Under the pieces are notes generated by a model. It saw only the letters and a list, made by a program, of their open reading frames with translations. It made no database searches and was not told where the DNA came from. Both the position numbers and the translations under genes were made by a program. DNA of 64,000 nucleotides from an uncultured Clostridia bacterium (GTDB taxonomy: Bacteria > Bacillota > Clostridia > Christensenellales > UBA1242): the NCBI GenBank assembly GCA_947366895.1, contig CANBBP010000002.1, positions 225,495 through 289,494 of the forward strand. The letters are read 5' to 3'. The number at the start of each line of letters is the position of its first letter. The stretch's first letter is position 1. Below are positions 8,629 to 19,221 of the stretch, piece after piece.

Positions 8629-8662
8629 AAAAATTGAGAAAATATGTCTCAATTTTTTTTAT
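8629..8662 (+). terminator. Probable original tRNA-operon terminator, displaced by Element 1
   Basis: aaattgagaaaatatgtctcaattttttttatt just right of the element end. Confidence 0.65.
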
Positions 8663-8899
8663 TTAAAAAGCATTTTATTAATTTATAAAATTAACTTAAT
8701 TTTTACTTAATAAATTAATTATTTATAAAGTTTAATTATTTTTTTAATTTATATATTTAAAAATGCATTAAATAATATATTTTACATTTATTAAATATAA
8801 TTATTTTGACAAATATTGTATTTTTGTATATATTAATATAGTAATAGTTATTTAGTTTCCTTTAAATTTAAATAATAAATGATAAAAGGGGCTTAATAT

Positions 8900-9631
8900 A
8901 TGAAAAAATTTTTTAAAACTTTAATTGTATGTTTAGTAATTATACCTTGTTTATATTTTTTAGTTGGATGTAATGATACACAAACTCCTAATTTAACAAA
9001 ACAACAATATGCAATGGCTTTTGAAGCAGTTGCAAAATCATTTAATATTAATAATAATTTAAATAATATTAATAATAAGAAAGTATCTTTAGCAGCAGAA
9101 GATGAAATTGATGATGGATATACAGACTTTAATTATGATGTTTCTAATCCTTTAATTTCTTTTATAAAACTTATATTACAAAACGAATCTTATGAATTAA
9201 CAACAGATACTATACAAACCGATATCCTTATTGAAAATGAGGCATACGAAGATTTTATGGTAAAACTTAGATTAAGATTAGCCTTTGATGGTGAAAGTAT
9301 AATAGGCTTTCTTGCTATAGCAATGCCTAATTTTGAAGAAGTAAAAAATCCGGAAACTATGGAACAAGGTGAGGTAATAGATATTAAGTATGATTTTAAA
9401 ACAAACACTTTAATCAGTTATGAAATAGATCAATATTCTTATTTATCTAATAGGGATGATTTTGATAGAATAATTTATAAAGATGGAAAAATTTATAAAT
9501 TAGATACTCATTCAAGTAAATATGATGAAAAAGTTAAGGAAGTAGAAACCAATTATTTTCTTGAAAGAGCAAAAGTTCCAGTAAATAAAGATTATGATTT
9601 TTCAAAAGAATTTAATGAAATAAATAAATAA
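8900..9631 (+). CDS. Putative lipoprotein
   Basis: MKKFFKTLIVCLVIIPCLYFLVGC lipobox. Confidence 0.7.
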   Translation: MKKFFKTLIVCLVIIPCLYFLVGCNDTQTPNLTKQQYAMAFEAVAKSFNINNNLNNINNKKVSLAAEDEIDDGYTDFNYDVSNPLISFIKLILQNESYELTTDTIQTDILIENEAYEDFMVKLRLRLAFDGESIIGFLAIAMPNFEEVKNPETMEQGEVIDIKYDFKTNTLISYEIDQYSYLSNRDDFDRIIYKDGKIYKLDTHSSKYDEKVKEVETNYFLERAKVPVNKDYDFSKEFNEINK

Positions 9632-9894
9632 ATAAATAATATATAAACCTAATTAATTTAAATAAATGTTTCTCACAATATTCTGAATTATTACATATAA
9701 AAAATGAATAGAATTTTAATAAAACTAATCAATTTCTTTCAATTTTTTATTATAATAATTTGGAATATTTTTTATTTGATTTTATAATAACTATATAATT
9801 TTTTAATCTTTTTTATTTATTTTATATTTAATATTTATTAAGATATTAAAAATATAAATAATTGCTTTTATGTGAATAACAAAGGAGTATAGAG

Positions 9895-11979
9895 ATGAAC
9901 ATTATAGAGATATTTGCTGAAAATGTTTTTAATGATAATGTTATGAAACAAAAATTACCAGTTGATGTTTATAGCCAGTTAAAAACAACAAGAGAGCAGG
10001 GGGATGCATTAGATTCTAGTATAGCATCGGTTGTTGCTACAGCCATGAAAGATTGGGCAATAGAAAAGGGAGCAACACATTTTACTCACTGGTTTCAGCC
10101 TATGACAAGTGTTACAGCTGAAAAACATGATAGCTTTTTATCTAAATCTAATGGCAAAGCAATAAGTGAATTCTCAGGGAAAGAATTAGTTAGGGGAGAA
10201 GCAGATGCCTCAAGTTTTCCTTCAGGAAGTTTAAGAACTACCTTTGAGGCAAGAGGATATACCGCTTGGGATCCAAATTCATTTGCTTTTATTAAAGATA
10301 ATACTTTATGTATACCTACTGCATTTTGCTCTTTTAGTGGCGAAGCTCTTGATAAAAAAACTCCTTTACTTCGTTCTATGGAGGCAATAAATAAGCAAGC
10401 CTTACGCATATTAAGATTATTTGGTAATAATAGTGTAACAAGAGTTTTATCTACTGCTGGGGCAGAACAAGAGTATTTTTTAATAGATAAGGCTTTATAT
10501 TATAAAAGACGAGATTTAGTTTTAACGGGCAGAACTCTTATGGGTGCAAAACCGCCAAAAGGGCAGGAATTAGAAGATCATTATTTTGGAACTATTCGCC
10601 CTAGGGTTAAAGAATATATGAAGGAACTTGATGAAGAACTATGGAAATTAGGTGTTTATGCTAAAACTGAACATAATGAGGTAGCACCTTGTCAACATGA
10701 ATTGGCACCTATATATACGCGTAGCAATGTTGCAACAGACCATAATCAGTTAATTATGGAAACCATGAAGAAAGTTGCAGAAAAACATTCTTTGGTTTGT
10801 TTATTACATGAAAAACCTTTTGCTCATATTAATGGAAGTGGTAAACATAATAACTGGTCACTATCAACCGACAAAAAGGTAAATTTATTAGAGGCGGGTT
10901 CTTCACCTGCTGAAAATGCACAATTTATTTTATTTTTTATGGCTGTTATTAAGGCAGTTCATGAACATCAAGATTTATTGCGTATAAGTGTTGCTAGTGC
11001 TGGTAATGACCACCGCTTAGGAGGCCATGAAGCCCCTCCTGCTATTATTTCTGTTTTTATAGGGGAAGAATTGCAAGATATTCTGCTTGCAATAGAAAAG
11101 GGCGAAAAAGCCCAAAATAAGCAACGCAAAGTTATGAAACTTGGTGCAAATACACTTCCTAATTTCCCTATGGATACAACAGATAGAAATAGAACCTCTC
11201 CATTTGCTTTTACAGGAAATAAGTTTGAATTTAGAATGCCAGGTTCAAATTATTCAATTTCAGGGGCAAACTTTATAATCAATACTATAGTAGCAGATGC
11301 TTTAATGCAATATGCAGATGAATTAGAAAAGGCAGATGATTTTAATTTAGCATTAAATAAATTAGTTGCAAGAGAAGTAACAGAACATAAAGCGATAATT
11401 TTTAATGGAAATAGTTATTCAACATCATGGATAGAAGAAGCAAAAAATAGAGGATTACTTAATTTAAAATCATCAGATGAAGCTATACCTTATTTTAAAT
11501 CGGAAGAAAATATATCTTTATTTTACCGTCATGGAGTACTAAATAGAGCAGAAGTAATAAGCAGAACTGAAATATTGTTAGAAAGTTATTGCAAAACAAT
11601 AAATATTGAAGCATTAACCTTATTAGAAATGGTAAAAAAGGAAATATATCCAGCAGTTAATTTATTTATAATAGACCTTTCAAAAGCCATTAAAGCAAAA
11701 AAAGACATTTTGGATGATAATATTTTAGATGCAGATATTAATCTATTTAAAAAGTTATCTTTATTATCACAATCAATTTTAGAGGGGGCTAATCTTTTAG
11801 AAAAATTTTTATTAGATTCCAAGAAAATTGAAGATATAGAAGAATTATCCCATTACTACCATGATAAAATACTAAATGAAATGGAAAATTTGCGTTTAAA
11901 ATGTGATGATATAGAAAGTAATATAGGCAAATCATATTATCCAATGCCAACTTATACAGATTTATTATTTAGTGTTTAA
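9895..11979 (+). CDS. glnN: Glutamine synthetase type III
   Basis: [64 protein letters not shown]. Confidence 0.95.
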   Translation: MNIIEIFAENVFNDNVMKQKLPVDVYSQLKTTREQGDALDSSIASVVATAMKDWAIEKGATHFTHWFQPMTSVTAEKHDSFLSKSNGKAISEFSGKELVRGEADASSFPSGSLRTTFEARGYTAWDPNSFAFIKDNTLCIPTAFCSFSGEALDKKTPLLRSMEAINKQALRILRLFGNNSVTRVLSTAGAEQEYFLIDKALYYKRRDLVLTGRTLMGAKPPKGQELEDHYFGTIRPRVKEYMKELDEELWKLGVYAKTEHNEVAPCQHELAPIYTRSNVATDHNQLIMETMKKVAEKHSLVCLLHEKPFAHINGSGKHNNWSLSTDKKVNLLEAGSSPAENAQFILFFMAVIKAVHEHQDLLRISVASAGNDHRLGGHEAPPAIISVFIGEELQDILLAIEKGEKAQNKQRKVMKLGANTLPNFPMDTTDRNRTSPFAFTGNKFEFRMPGSNYSISGANFIINTIVADALMQYADELEKADDFNLALNKLVAREVTEHKAIIFNGNSYSTSWIEEAKNRGLLNLKSSDEAIPYFKSEENISLFYRHGVLNRAEVISRTEILLESYCKTINIEALTLLEMVKKEIYPAVNLFIIDLSKAIKAKKDILDDNILDADINLFKKLSLLSQSILEGANLLEKFLLDSKKIEDIEELSHYYHDKILNEMENLRLKCDDIESNIGKSYYPMPTYTDLLFSV

Positions 11980-12080
11980 ATTTTTATATTTTTAAAAGAA
12001 TATATACTTATGATTTATTTCTTTTATAAGATTGACAGTAATGTTTTTATTTATTATATTAAAAAAAGGAGAAATAAATA

Positions 12081-12647
12081 ATGTTATATTTTGTAAGACA
12101 TGGTGCAACTAATTGGAATGAAAATAAAAATGAACTAGGTGAAAAAGACCCAAAATGTCAAGGAAGGGCAGATATAGAATTAAATGAATTAGGAATACTT
12201 CAAGCTCAGGCAACAGCAGAAACTTTGAGAGATATAAAATTTGATAGGATAATTTGTAGCCCTTTAAAAAGAGCAAGACAAACATGTGATATTATAAATA
12301 AAAATAATTTGCCTGTAGAAATAGATAATCGTATTATAGAACGAGATTTTGGTGAATTTGAGGGTCTGCCACAATCTAAGTTTGACTTTATGGGTTTTTG
12401 GAATGCAAAAAATGAAGTTAAATGTAAAAATGGAGAAACTATCCAAGAATTAACGGATAGAGTATATGATTTATTAGATGAATTAGAAGATAGTGCTAAG
12501 GAAAATATACTAATTGTTTCTCATGGCGGAATAGGAATAATTATATCAACTTATTTTAAAGGTAAGCCACAAGATGGTGATTATATGAAATATGCAATAC
12601 CAAATGGTAAATATCTTACATTTGATTTTGAAAATCCTAATTTTTAA
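12081..12647 (+). CDS. Histidine phosphatase family protein
   Basis: LYFVRHGATNWNE; CSPLKRARQTC; VSHGGIG. Confidence 0.9.
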   Translation: MLYFVRHGATNWNENKNELGEKDPKCQGRADIELNELGILQAQATAETLRDIKFDRIICSPLKRARQTCDIINKNNLPVEIDNRIIERDFGEFEGLPQSKFDFMGFWNAKNEVKCKNGETIQELTDRVYDLLDELEDSAKENILIVSHGGIGIIISTYFKGKPQDGDYMKYAIPNGKYLTFDFENPNF

Positions 12648-12899
12648 TTTCAAGAATTTTATAGTTAAACTATAAATATGCTTTTTAATAAAATTATTTA
12701 TACATTAAAAAATAAAATAGTTATGATTGTTTGAATTATCATAACTATTTTTTATTATAGTAACAAAAATTGCTAAATAACTCATATTATGATTTGTTAA
12801 GTATATCTTATTTAAAATGAAGAAAATACTTAATTTTACTTAACTAAAAAATAAAAATTAAAAGTACATTAAAAACTATGTTTAGTTTAGGAAAATAAT

Positions 12900-13631
12900 A
12901 TGAGTTGGAATATTACCTTTTTTTTAATAAATATATTGCTGGGTATAGGTCTAGCGATTGATGGTTTTTTAATTTCATTATCTAATGGCTTAAATTATAG
13001 TCAAACAAATAAAAAAAGAATTGTTTTAAGTGCAATAACTTTTGCATTATTTCAGTTTGTTGCGGTAATGATAGGTTGGTTTTGTGTTGTTAAATTAACA
13101 AAATACTTTTCCTTTGTAGAGTATATCTTAAGTTATATAGCCATCATAATACTATGCATTATTGGTACAAAAATGATAGTAGAAGGGGCTAAAAAATGTC
13201 ATAAAGAAAGAAAAACGCGTAGTAATATGCAAAATTTACGGATTGAGAAAGATGTGAATGATAAGATTAAAACTAATAACAATGATATAAATATATTAGA
13301 TGACAACCTATCAGAATTAAAGTTTGATAATAAAAAAGAAAAATCTCGGAAAGCAAAAAGAAGAAAATCATGGGTAATAACACTGATAGTACAAGGCTTA
13401 GTAACATCAGTTGATGCACTGTCAGTAGGTTTTGTAATTTCAGATACACCATTTATATCGGCTATCGTTTCTGCTCTTATAATATCTTTAATAACACTAA
13501 GTATGTATATAATAGGTTTTAATATAGGTAAAAGATTTGGGGTTAAATTAGGTAGTAAAGCCGAAATAATAGGAGGTATTGTATTTATATTAATTGGTAT
13601 AGAAATATTGGTGACAAGTTCATTAAAATAA
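12900..13631 (+). CDS. MntP-like manganese efflux pump family protein with a long charged loop insertion
   Basis: GIGLAIDGFLISLSNG and GLVTSVDALSVGFVIS paired DUF204-like halves. Confidence 0.75.
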   Translation: MSWNITFFLINILLGIGLAIDGFLISLSNGLNYSQTNKKRIVLSAITFALFQFVAVMIGWFCVVKLTKYFSFVEYILSYIAIIILCIIGTKMIVEGAKKCHKERKTRSNMQNLRIEKDVNDKIKTNNNDINILDDNLSELKFDNKKEKSRKAKRRKSWVITLIVQGLVTSVDALSVGFVISDTPFISAIVSALIISLITLSMYIIGFNIGKRFGVKLGSKAEIIGGIVFILIGIEILVTSSLK

Positions 13632-13822
13632 TAATATTATTAACTTAATGATATTGTTGAATTAATAATTTACTATTTTTATTAATAAAATTACAATTAT
13701 TTATTTAAATTCTTATAAACAATATAAGTAACATAAATAAAAAAAAGATAAAGATATGGAATATACCAAATTTAAAATTTCATTAAAACAATATTTTATT
13801 AAAAAAATTATTTAAAAGGTAA

Positions 13823-13878
13823 TTGACAAATAATTTTTTATTTTATATAATAAACTCCTACCAAATTGGTAGGAGTTT
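13823..13878 (+). promoter_or_regulatory. Consensus promoter with perfect palindrome at the start-site region, upstream of nifS-nifU
   Basis: TTGACA - 17 nt - TATAAT followed by AAACTCCTACCAAATTGGTAGGAGTTT (13852-13878). Confidence 0.75.
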
Positions 13879-14061
13879 GTGCTTTATATAGGTTTTTTAA
13901 TTTTAAAAATTTATTAAATAAATTAAAACTCTCATTAGAAATGTAAAATTAAATTAGTTGTTTTAATAGAGAAGATAAAAAATATAAATTACCTTTATCT
14001 CATATATAAAACATATTAAAAAATAAAATAATTTAAAATTAACAAAAAGGAGATAGATAAA

Positions 14062-15252
14062 ATGAAAACTATTTACTTGGATAATGCAGGTACTACTAAA
14101 ATGAGTAAATCTGTAATAAATTCTATGTTACCATACTTTGATGAAATTTATGGGAACCCTAGCAGTTTGCATTCAGTAGGTCAAATATCAAAAGAACATT
14201 TAGAAAATGCAAGAGAAATTATTGCAAAATGTATAAATGCAGATAAGAATGAAATTTATTTTACTTCTGGTGGCAGTGAGAGTGATAACTGGGCTATAGA
14301 AACAGCTTGTAAGTTTGGAAAATTAAAAGGTAAAAATCATATTATTACAACTAATATTGAACATCATGCAATTTTACACTCATTACTTGAAAAACAAAAG
14401 CAAGGTTTTGATGTAACTTTTTTGCCTGTTAATGAAAATGGAATAATAAAAATAGATGACCTTAAAAAAGCGATAACAAACAAAACATGTTTAGTAACAA
14501 TCATGTTTGCAAATAATGAGATAGGTTCTTTGCAACCCATTGAAGAAATAGGTAAAATTTGTAGTGAAAATAATATATTATTTCACACCGATGCTGTACA
14601 AGCAGTAGGACATATACAAGTTGATGTTAAGAATATGAAAATTGATATGTTATCTAGTTCAGCACATAAATATCATGGTCCAAAGGGCGTAGGGTTCATG
14701 TTTGCAAAGAAAGGTACTCCGTTATTTAATTTTATGCATGGAGGGGCTCAAGAAGGGAATAAACGAGGAGGAACCGAGAATTTAGCAAGTATAGTAGGTA
14801 TGTCAACTGCCTTACAAGAAGCTGTAGCAGAAATGAATGAAATATCGCAAAAAATTAAACCAATGAGAGATAAACTTTTTTCTGAATTAAGCAAAATAGA
14901 ACATTCTAAAATTAATGGAGACCTTAATAAAAGATTACCTAATAATTTTAATATGAGTTTTGAAGGGATAGAAGGGGAAAGTTTGTTGCTTTTACTTAAC
15001 GATGATGGAATATGTGCTTCAAGTGGTTCAGCCTGTACAAGTGGTTCTTTAGACCCTAGTCATGTTTTACTTGCAATAGGATTGCCTCATGAGGTAGCAC
15101 ATGGAAGTTTAAGATTAACATTAAGTAAATATACCACTGAAGAAGAAATTAATTATGTTATTAAAATTGTTCCTAAAGTGGTTGAATATTTACGAAAGAT
15201 AAGCCCTGTTTGGGATGAATTACAAAAAGGCAAACGTAAGTTTGTGTTATAA
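14062..15252 (+). CDS. nifS: Cysteine desulfurase
   Basis: YLDNAGTTKMS; HTDAVQAVGH; SSAHKYHGPKGVG; GICASSGSACTSGSLDPSHVL. Confidence 0.94.
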   Translation: MKTIYLDNAGTTKMSKSVINSMLPYFDEIYGNPSSLHSVGQISKEHLENAREIIAKCINADKNEIYFTSGGSESDNWAIETACKFGKLKGKNHIITTNIEHHAILHSLLEKQKQGFDVTFLPVNENGIIKIDDLKKAITNKTCLVTIMFANNEIGSLQPIEEIGKICSENNILFHTDAVQAVGHIQVDVKNMKIDMLSSSAHKYHGPKGVGFMFAKKGTPLFNFMHGGAQEGNKRGGTENLASIVGMSTALQEAVAEMNEISQKIKPMRDKLFSELSKIEHSKINGDLNKRLPNNFNMSFEGIEGESLLLLLNDDGICASSGSACTSGSLDPSHVLLAIGLPHEVAHGSLRLTLSKYTTEEEINYVIKIVPKVVEYLRKISPVWDELQKGKRKFVL

Positions 15253-15271
15253 ATAAAAGGAGAAAAGTATT

Positions 15272-15709
15272 ATGTTATATAGCGAAAAGGTAATGGACCA
15301 TTTTAGAAATCCTAGAAATGTAGGGGAACTACTAGATGCAGATGGCATAGGAGAAGTAGGCAATGCAAAATGTGGCGATATTATGAGGATGTATATAAAA
15401 GTTAAAGATAATGTTATAACTGATGTAAAGTTTATGACTTTTGGTTGTGGCAGTGCAATAGCAACAAGTAGTATGGCAACCGAAATGATTAAAGGCAAAC
15501 CAATTTCGGAGGCTCTTGAATTGTCAAATAAAGCTGTTGTAGAGGCTTTAGATGGATTGCCAACGCATAAGATACATTGTTCAGTTCTTGCAGAGGAAGC
15601 AGTAAAAGCCGCTGTTAAAGACTATTATGATAAGAATAATATTGAATACGATAAAACTTTATTTTGTGTAGGAGATTGTCATTGTTGTTCAGAAAACCAT
15701 AATGATTAA
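15272..15709 (+). CDS. nifU: Iron-sulfur cluster scaffold protein NifU/IscU-like
   Basis: FRNPRNVGELLDADGIGEVGNAKCGDIM; FGCGSAIATSSM; HCSVLAEEA. Confidence 0.93.
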   Translation: MLYSEKVMDHFRNPRNVGELLDADGIGEVGNAKCGDIMRMYIKVKDNVITDVKFMTFGCGSAIATSSMATEMIKGKPISEALELSNKAVVEALDGLPTHKIHCSVLAEEAVKAAVKDYYDKNNIEYDKTLFCVGDCHCCSENHND

Positions 15710-15846
15710 AAAAGATATTGTTAATTAGTTAAATAATTTAATTTATCCTATTTTAAAAAAAATTATAAATATTTTTGCCTTTTTTTATATAAAAAAAATT
15801 TTATTAATCTATTATTCAATTTAGTTTTTCTAAAAAAATATAAAAT

Positions 15847-15885
15847 AAAAAACTTACAGCATTATAAAAAACTGTAAGTTTTTTT
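15847..15885. terminator. Hairpin between convergent nifU and ABC operon
   Basis: AAAAAACTTACAG cattataaaaa CTGTAAGTTTTTTT. Confidence 0.75.
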
Positions 15886-15950
15886 GTTATTTTATTTAAT
15901 GAATGTGACAATAAAATTATCAATAAATGAAAGTTTTATAATAAGATTTT

Positions 15951-16889
15951 TTAATGTCTTGCCTTTACAATTTTTTCTAATAATGCTATTAAAAAATACA
16001 TAAGACTTGCTAAGAAGCACAAAACGATGGTTACAGTCATTATCAGGTCTAAATCAAATACTAATCCACCATACACAAGAAGATAGCCTAGGCCCGCTTT
16101 AGACACCAAATATTCACCCATGATAGCACCTATCCAACTCAACCCAACATTAATTTTTAATGTAGAAATTATGTCAGGAAATGAACTAGGCAACACTACT
16201 TTAAAAAATATTTGTGCTTTGTTTGCACCCATAGATTCAAGGGCTAAAATAGTATTTTTATCTGTATTTAAAAAAGCATTTAATATATTAATTATAGTTA
16301 CTATTATTACTATTAAAATACCCATTACAACAATTGCTTTTGTACCTGCACCAAACCATATAATTATTATAGGTCCTAATGCAATTTTTGGTAGTGAATT
16401 TAAAACAACAATATAAGGCTCTAAAATTCGTTTAATGGTATTATTGCTCCATAATAACACAGCAACTAAAAAGCCTATACCAGTTGCGATAACAAAAGCA
16501 AGCAAGGTTTCTTTTAATGTTATAAGAGAGTGAGTTAATAGTTCTCCTGACCTCGATAATTCTGCTAGCGTATTTATCATTCTAGAAGGAGAGGAGTAAA
16601 TGAAACCATCAAGCACTCCATTATTAACTAGAATTTCCCAAAGACCAAAGAATGCAATAAGAATAGTAATTTGAATAAATATAACAAAAAATGTTTTAAG
16701 TCTAATTTTATTTAAAAATTTTTTATGCTCTAAACTGTATTTAGGCTTATTTTTTTTATTAGATTTCTTTTCAGTTTTATTATCTATTTCACTATTAAGA
16801 GTTTGCTTATTTTTTTCTTCTTTGTTATCTATTAATTTATTTTTTTTACCAGTATTATTTTTAATATCATTTTTCATCTTGAATTTCAC
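15951..16889 (-). CDS. ABC transporter permease (SsuC/ThiX-like)
   Basis: SLITLKETLLAFVIATGIGFLVAVLL; EYLVSKAGLGYLLVYG; charged N-terminal extension. Confidence 0.85.
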   Translation of the reverse strand: MKFKMKNDIKNNTGKKNKLIDNKEEKNKQTLNSEIDNKTEKKSNKKNKPKYSLEHKKFLNKIRLKTFFVIFIQITILIAFFGLWEILVNNGVLDGFIYSSPSRMINTLAELSRSGELLTHSLITLKETLLAFVIATGIGFLVAVLLWSNNTIKRILEPYIVVLNSLPKIALGPIIIIWFGAGTKAIVVMGILIVIIVTIINILNAFLNTDKNTILALESMGANKAQIFFKVVLPSSFPDIISTLKINVGLSWIGAIMGEYLVSKAGLGYLLVYGGLVFDLDLIMTVTIVLCFLASLMYFLIALLEKIVKARH

Positions 16890-17631
16890 TCCATATTTTT
16901 TGGAATAAATCCGTTGCCTCTTTCATGTCTCTACGCACAAAAGGTGTTTTATCCCTGCCAAAAGTTAAAGTGTGAATATTTTTAATTGTAGCTGGTCGTG
17001 CAGATAAAACAATTATTTTATCTGCCATAGAAACAGCTTCGTAAATATCATGAGTAACAAGTAATGCTGTCTTTTTTTCATCTTTTAAAATTTTTAAAAC
17101 ATCATCACATACTTTCAATCTTGTTTGAAAGTCAAGGGCAGAGAAGGGTTCATCAAGTAATAATATCTTTGGATTTAAAGCAAGTGTTCTAATAAGAGAA
17201 ACTCTTTGTCTCATTCCTCCCGATAATTCATCTGGTCGTTTTGTTTTAAAGTTCTCTAATCCATATTTTTTAAGAAGTGATAGTGCATAATCTTTTTTCT
17301 CTTTAGTGTTGGTGTGTTGAATTTCAAGACCTACATATAAGTTTTTTTCAACCGTTCTCCAAGGTAGTAAGTTATCCTTTTGAAACATATATCCACAAAC
17401 TTTGCTTTTTTTATCTGGTTTTAATCCATTAACTAATATTTCACCACTAGAGCAGGTTAATAGTCCAGAAATAAGTGAGAGTATTGTTGTTTTTCCACAA
17501 CCACTAGGGCCAACAAGTGCAACAAAATCGCCTTCTTCTATTTTAAAACTGATATCTTTTAATGCAAGCGTTTCAAATTTTTTTGAGTGATATATTAGGC
17601 TTACATCTTTAACGGTTATTATTTCGTTCAT
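16867..17631 (-). CDS. ABC transporter ATP-binding protein (SsuB/TauB-like)
   Basis: GPSGCGKTT, LSGGMRQRV, LLLDEPFSALD. Confidence 0.92.
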   Translation of the reverse strand: MNEIITVKDVSLIYHSKKFETLALKDISFKIEEGDFVALVGPSGCGKTTILSLISGLLTCSSGEILVNGLKPDKKSKVCGYMFQKDNLLPWRTVEKNLYVGLEIQHTNTKEKKDYALSLLKKYGLENFKTKRPDELSGGMRQRVSLIRTLALNPKILLLDEPFSALDFQTRLKVCDDVLKILKDEKKTALLVTHDIYEAVSMADKIIVLSARPATIKNIHTLTFGRDKTPFVRRDMKEATDLFQKIWSEIQDEK

Positions 17632-17644
17632 TTTAAAAACCTTT

Positions 17645-18667
17645 TTATTTTAAAGCATCTAAAGCAATTTGAGTGTTTACTGCAACAGAGTGGTCTAATC
17701 TTGCTTTTAATTCACCAGCATTGTCAATAATATCAAGCATTTGTTCCCATGCTTCTTTGCTTAAAACAGAACTTTCAGCATAAGCACCTATTCTTATATA
17801 GTTCTTAACAGCACTAATTATAAGATTGTCTTTTGTTGTATTAAAAGAAGGTTTGAGAGCCTTTAATAATTCTTCATCACTTGCATTCATAACAAAGTCA
17901 TAGCCTTTCTTTAATGCTTTAACAAAGTTTGTTAATTTTTCATTGTTACTATTCAAAAATGCTTTACTTGCTGTAAAACAAGTGTAAGGTACATTACTTA
18001 ATTTATCACCTAAAGCAGCAACAATATAACCTGTTCCATTTTCTTCGCTTTCACTTGCAGTAGGTTCAAACATAGTACAATAATCACCAGTACCAGATAT
18101 AAATGAAGGAGTATTTAGATTAAATGGTATTGAAGTATCAAGTAAAACATCCACACCTTCAGTAAGTTCAAGACCAGTAGTTAAATCTAACATTGTATTT
18201 AATATATATTGTAAGGTCATGGCAGGCATACCAGCTTTTCTTCCTGCAATGATGTGTTTGCCTACAAGACTATTCCAGTCAAAATTTTCTTTTTCTTCTG
18301 CATTTCTACCTACTAGGAAAGAACCATCACAAGCAGTAAGTTGAGCAAAAATAACAGGAGCATTTTCCATACCTTTGTTGTTTACAAAAACAACACTTTC
18401 AGGACCCATTAAACCAACATCAGCACTTCCGCTAATAAGTGCAGTCATAACACCATCACTACCACCTGCATTTGATAATTCAATCTCAATGTCGTATTCT
18501 TTAAAATAACCGTTGTTTATTGCTGCATAAAATGGTGCATAGAATAAGCTGTGTGTTACTTCGCTTATTCTTATTATGTTCCCGTTAGTGTTGCCACAAC
18601 CAGTAAGCGAAAAAACTGCACAAAGTACAACTACTATTACAGCAAAAAATGAATAAAGTTTTTTCAT
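17645..18667 (-). CDS. ABC transporter substrate-binding lipoprotein (NMT1/SsuA-like)
   Basis: Lipobox SLTGC; FYAPFYAAINNGYFKEYDIEIEL. Confidence 0.88.
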   Translation of the reverse strand: MKKLYSFFAVIVVVLCAVFSLTGCGNTNGNIIRISEVTHSLFYAPFYAAINNGYFKEYDIEIELSNAGGSDGVMTALISGSADVGLMGPESVVFVNNKGMENAPVIFAQLTACDGSFLVGRNAEEKENFDWNSLVGKHIIAGRKAGMPAMTLQYILNTMLDLTTGLELTEGVDVLLDTSIPFNLNTPSFISGTGDYCTMFEPTASESEENGTGYIVAALGDKLSNVPYTCFTASKAFLNSNNEKLTNFVKALKKGYDFVMNASDEELLKALKPSFNTTKDNLIISAVKNYIRIGAYAESSVLSKEAWEQMLDIIDNAGELKARLDHSVAVNTQIALDALK

Positions 18668-19097
18668 ATATTTTTTTTCTTTGCAAATTTAATAATTTTT
18701 AAATAAAGATAGCCATATAATTAATAAAGTTTTATTAAAAAATATTTTTTGTTTTTTATCTATTTAATATCTTTTAATAAACCAATACTTATTTTATAGC
18801 AATTTTTCTTTTTTAGTGAAATTTGCAATTCCTCCTATTACACTTTATGTGTAAAATCGCAAATTGTTAAAATTAATGTCAAAAATCTTCAAAAAATTTA
18901 AAAAATAGCTTTTTTATACTAAATATTATTGTTGACTAAATATTTTTTTATAAAGTAAGTAGAACAAAAATTCTAGGATTGTTATTAAAAAATAACCTTC
19001 TATTAGGATTTACTTGATAAGTATTAAACACAGAAAAAAATCAAGTATTATTTGTAACTTTTTTCGATATTTTTCAAATTTGTGAAAGTTGCACAAA

Positions 19098-19145
19098 AAT
19101 CAATAAGTTGTGGTTTTCCTGTTTGACTAACACCATATATTGTGT
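19098..19145 (+). promoter_or_regulatory. Tandem NrdR boxes at the nrdD promoter
   Basis: ACACCATATATTGTGT (19130-19145) plus weaker AATCAATAAGTTGTGG (19098-19113), 32-bp pitch; TTGACT 19123-19128 and TAATAC 19146-19151 flank box 2. Confidence 0.8.
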
Positions 19146-19221
19146 TAATACTAGTATGGCAATAAAATACTACTAGTAGGAAAAAATAATAAAAGAAATA
19201 TCTAACAAGGGGCAAGAAACA

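Noticed and set aside
18670-18950. TPP riboswitch for the NMT1/SsuA-type ABC operon
   Set aside because: No recognisable THI-box core on the minus strand upstream of the operon
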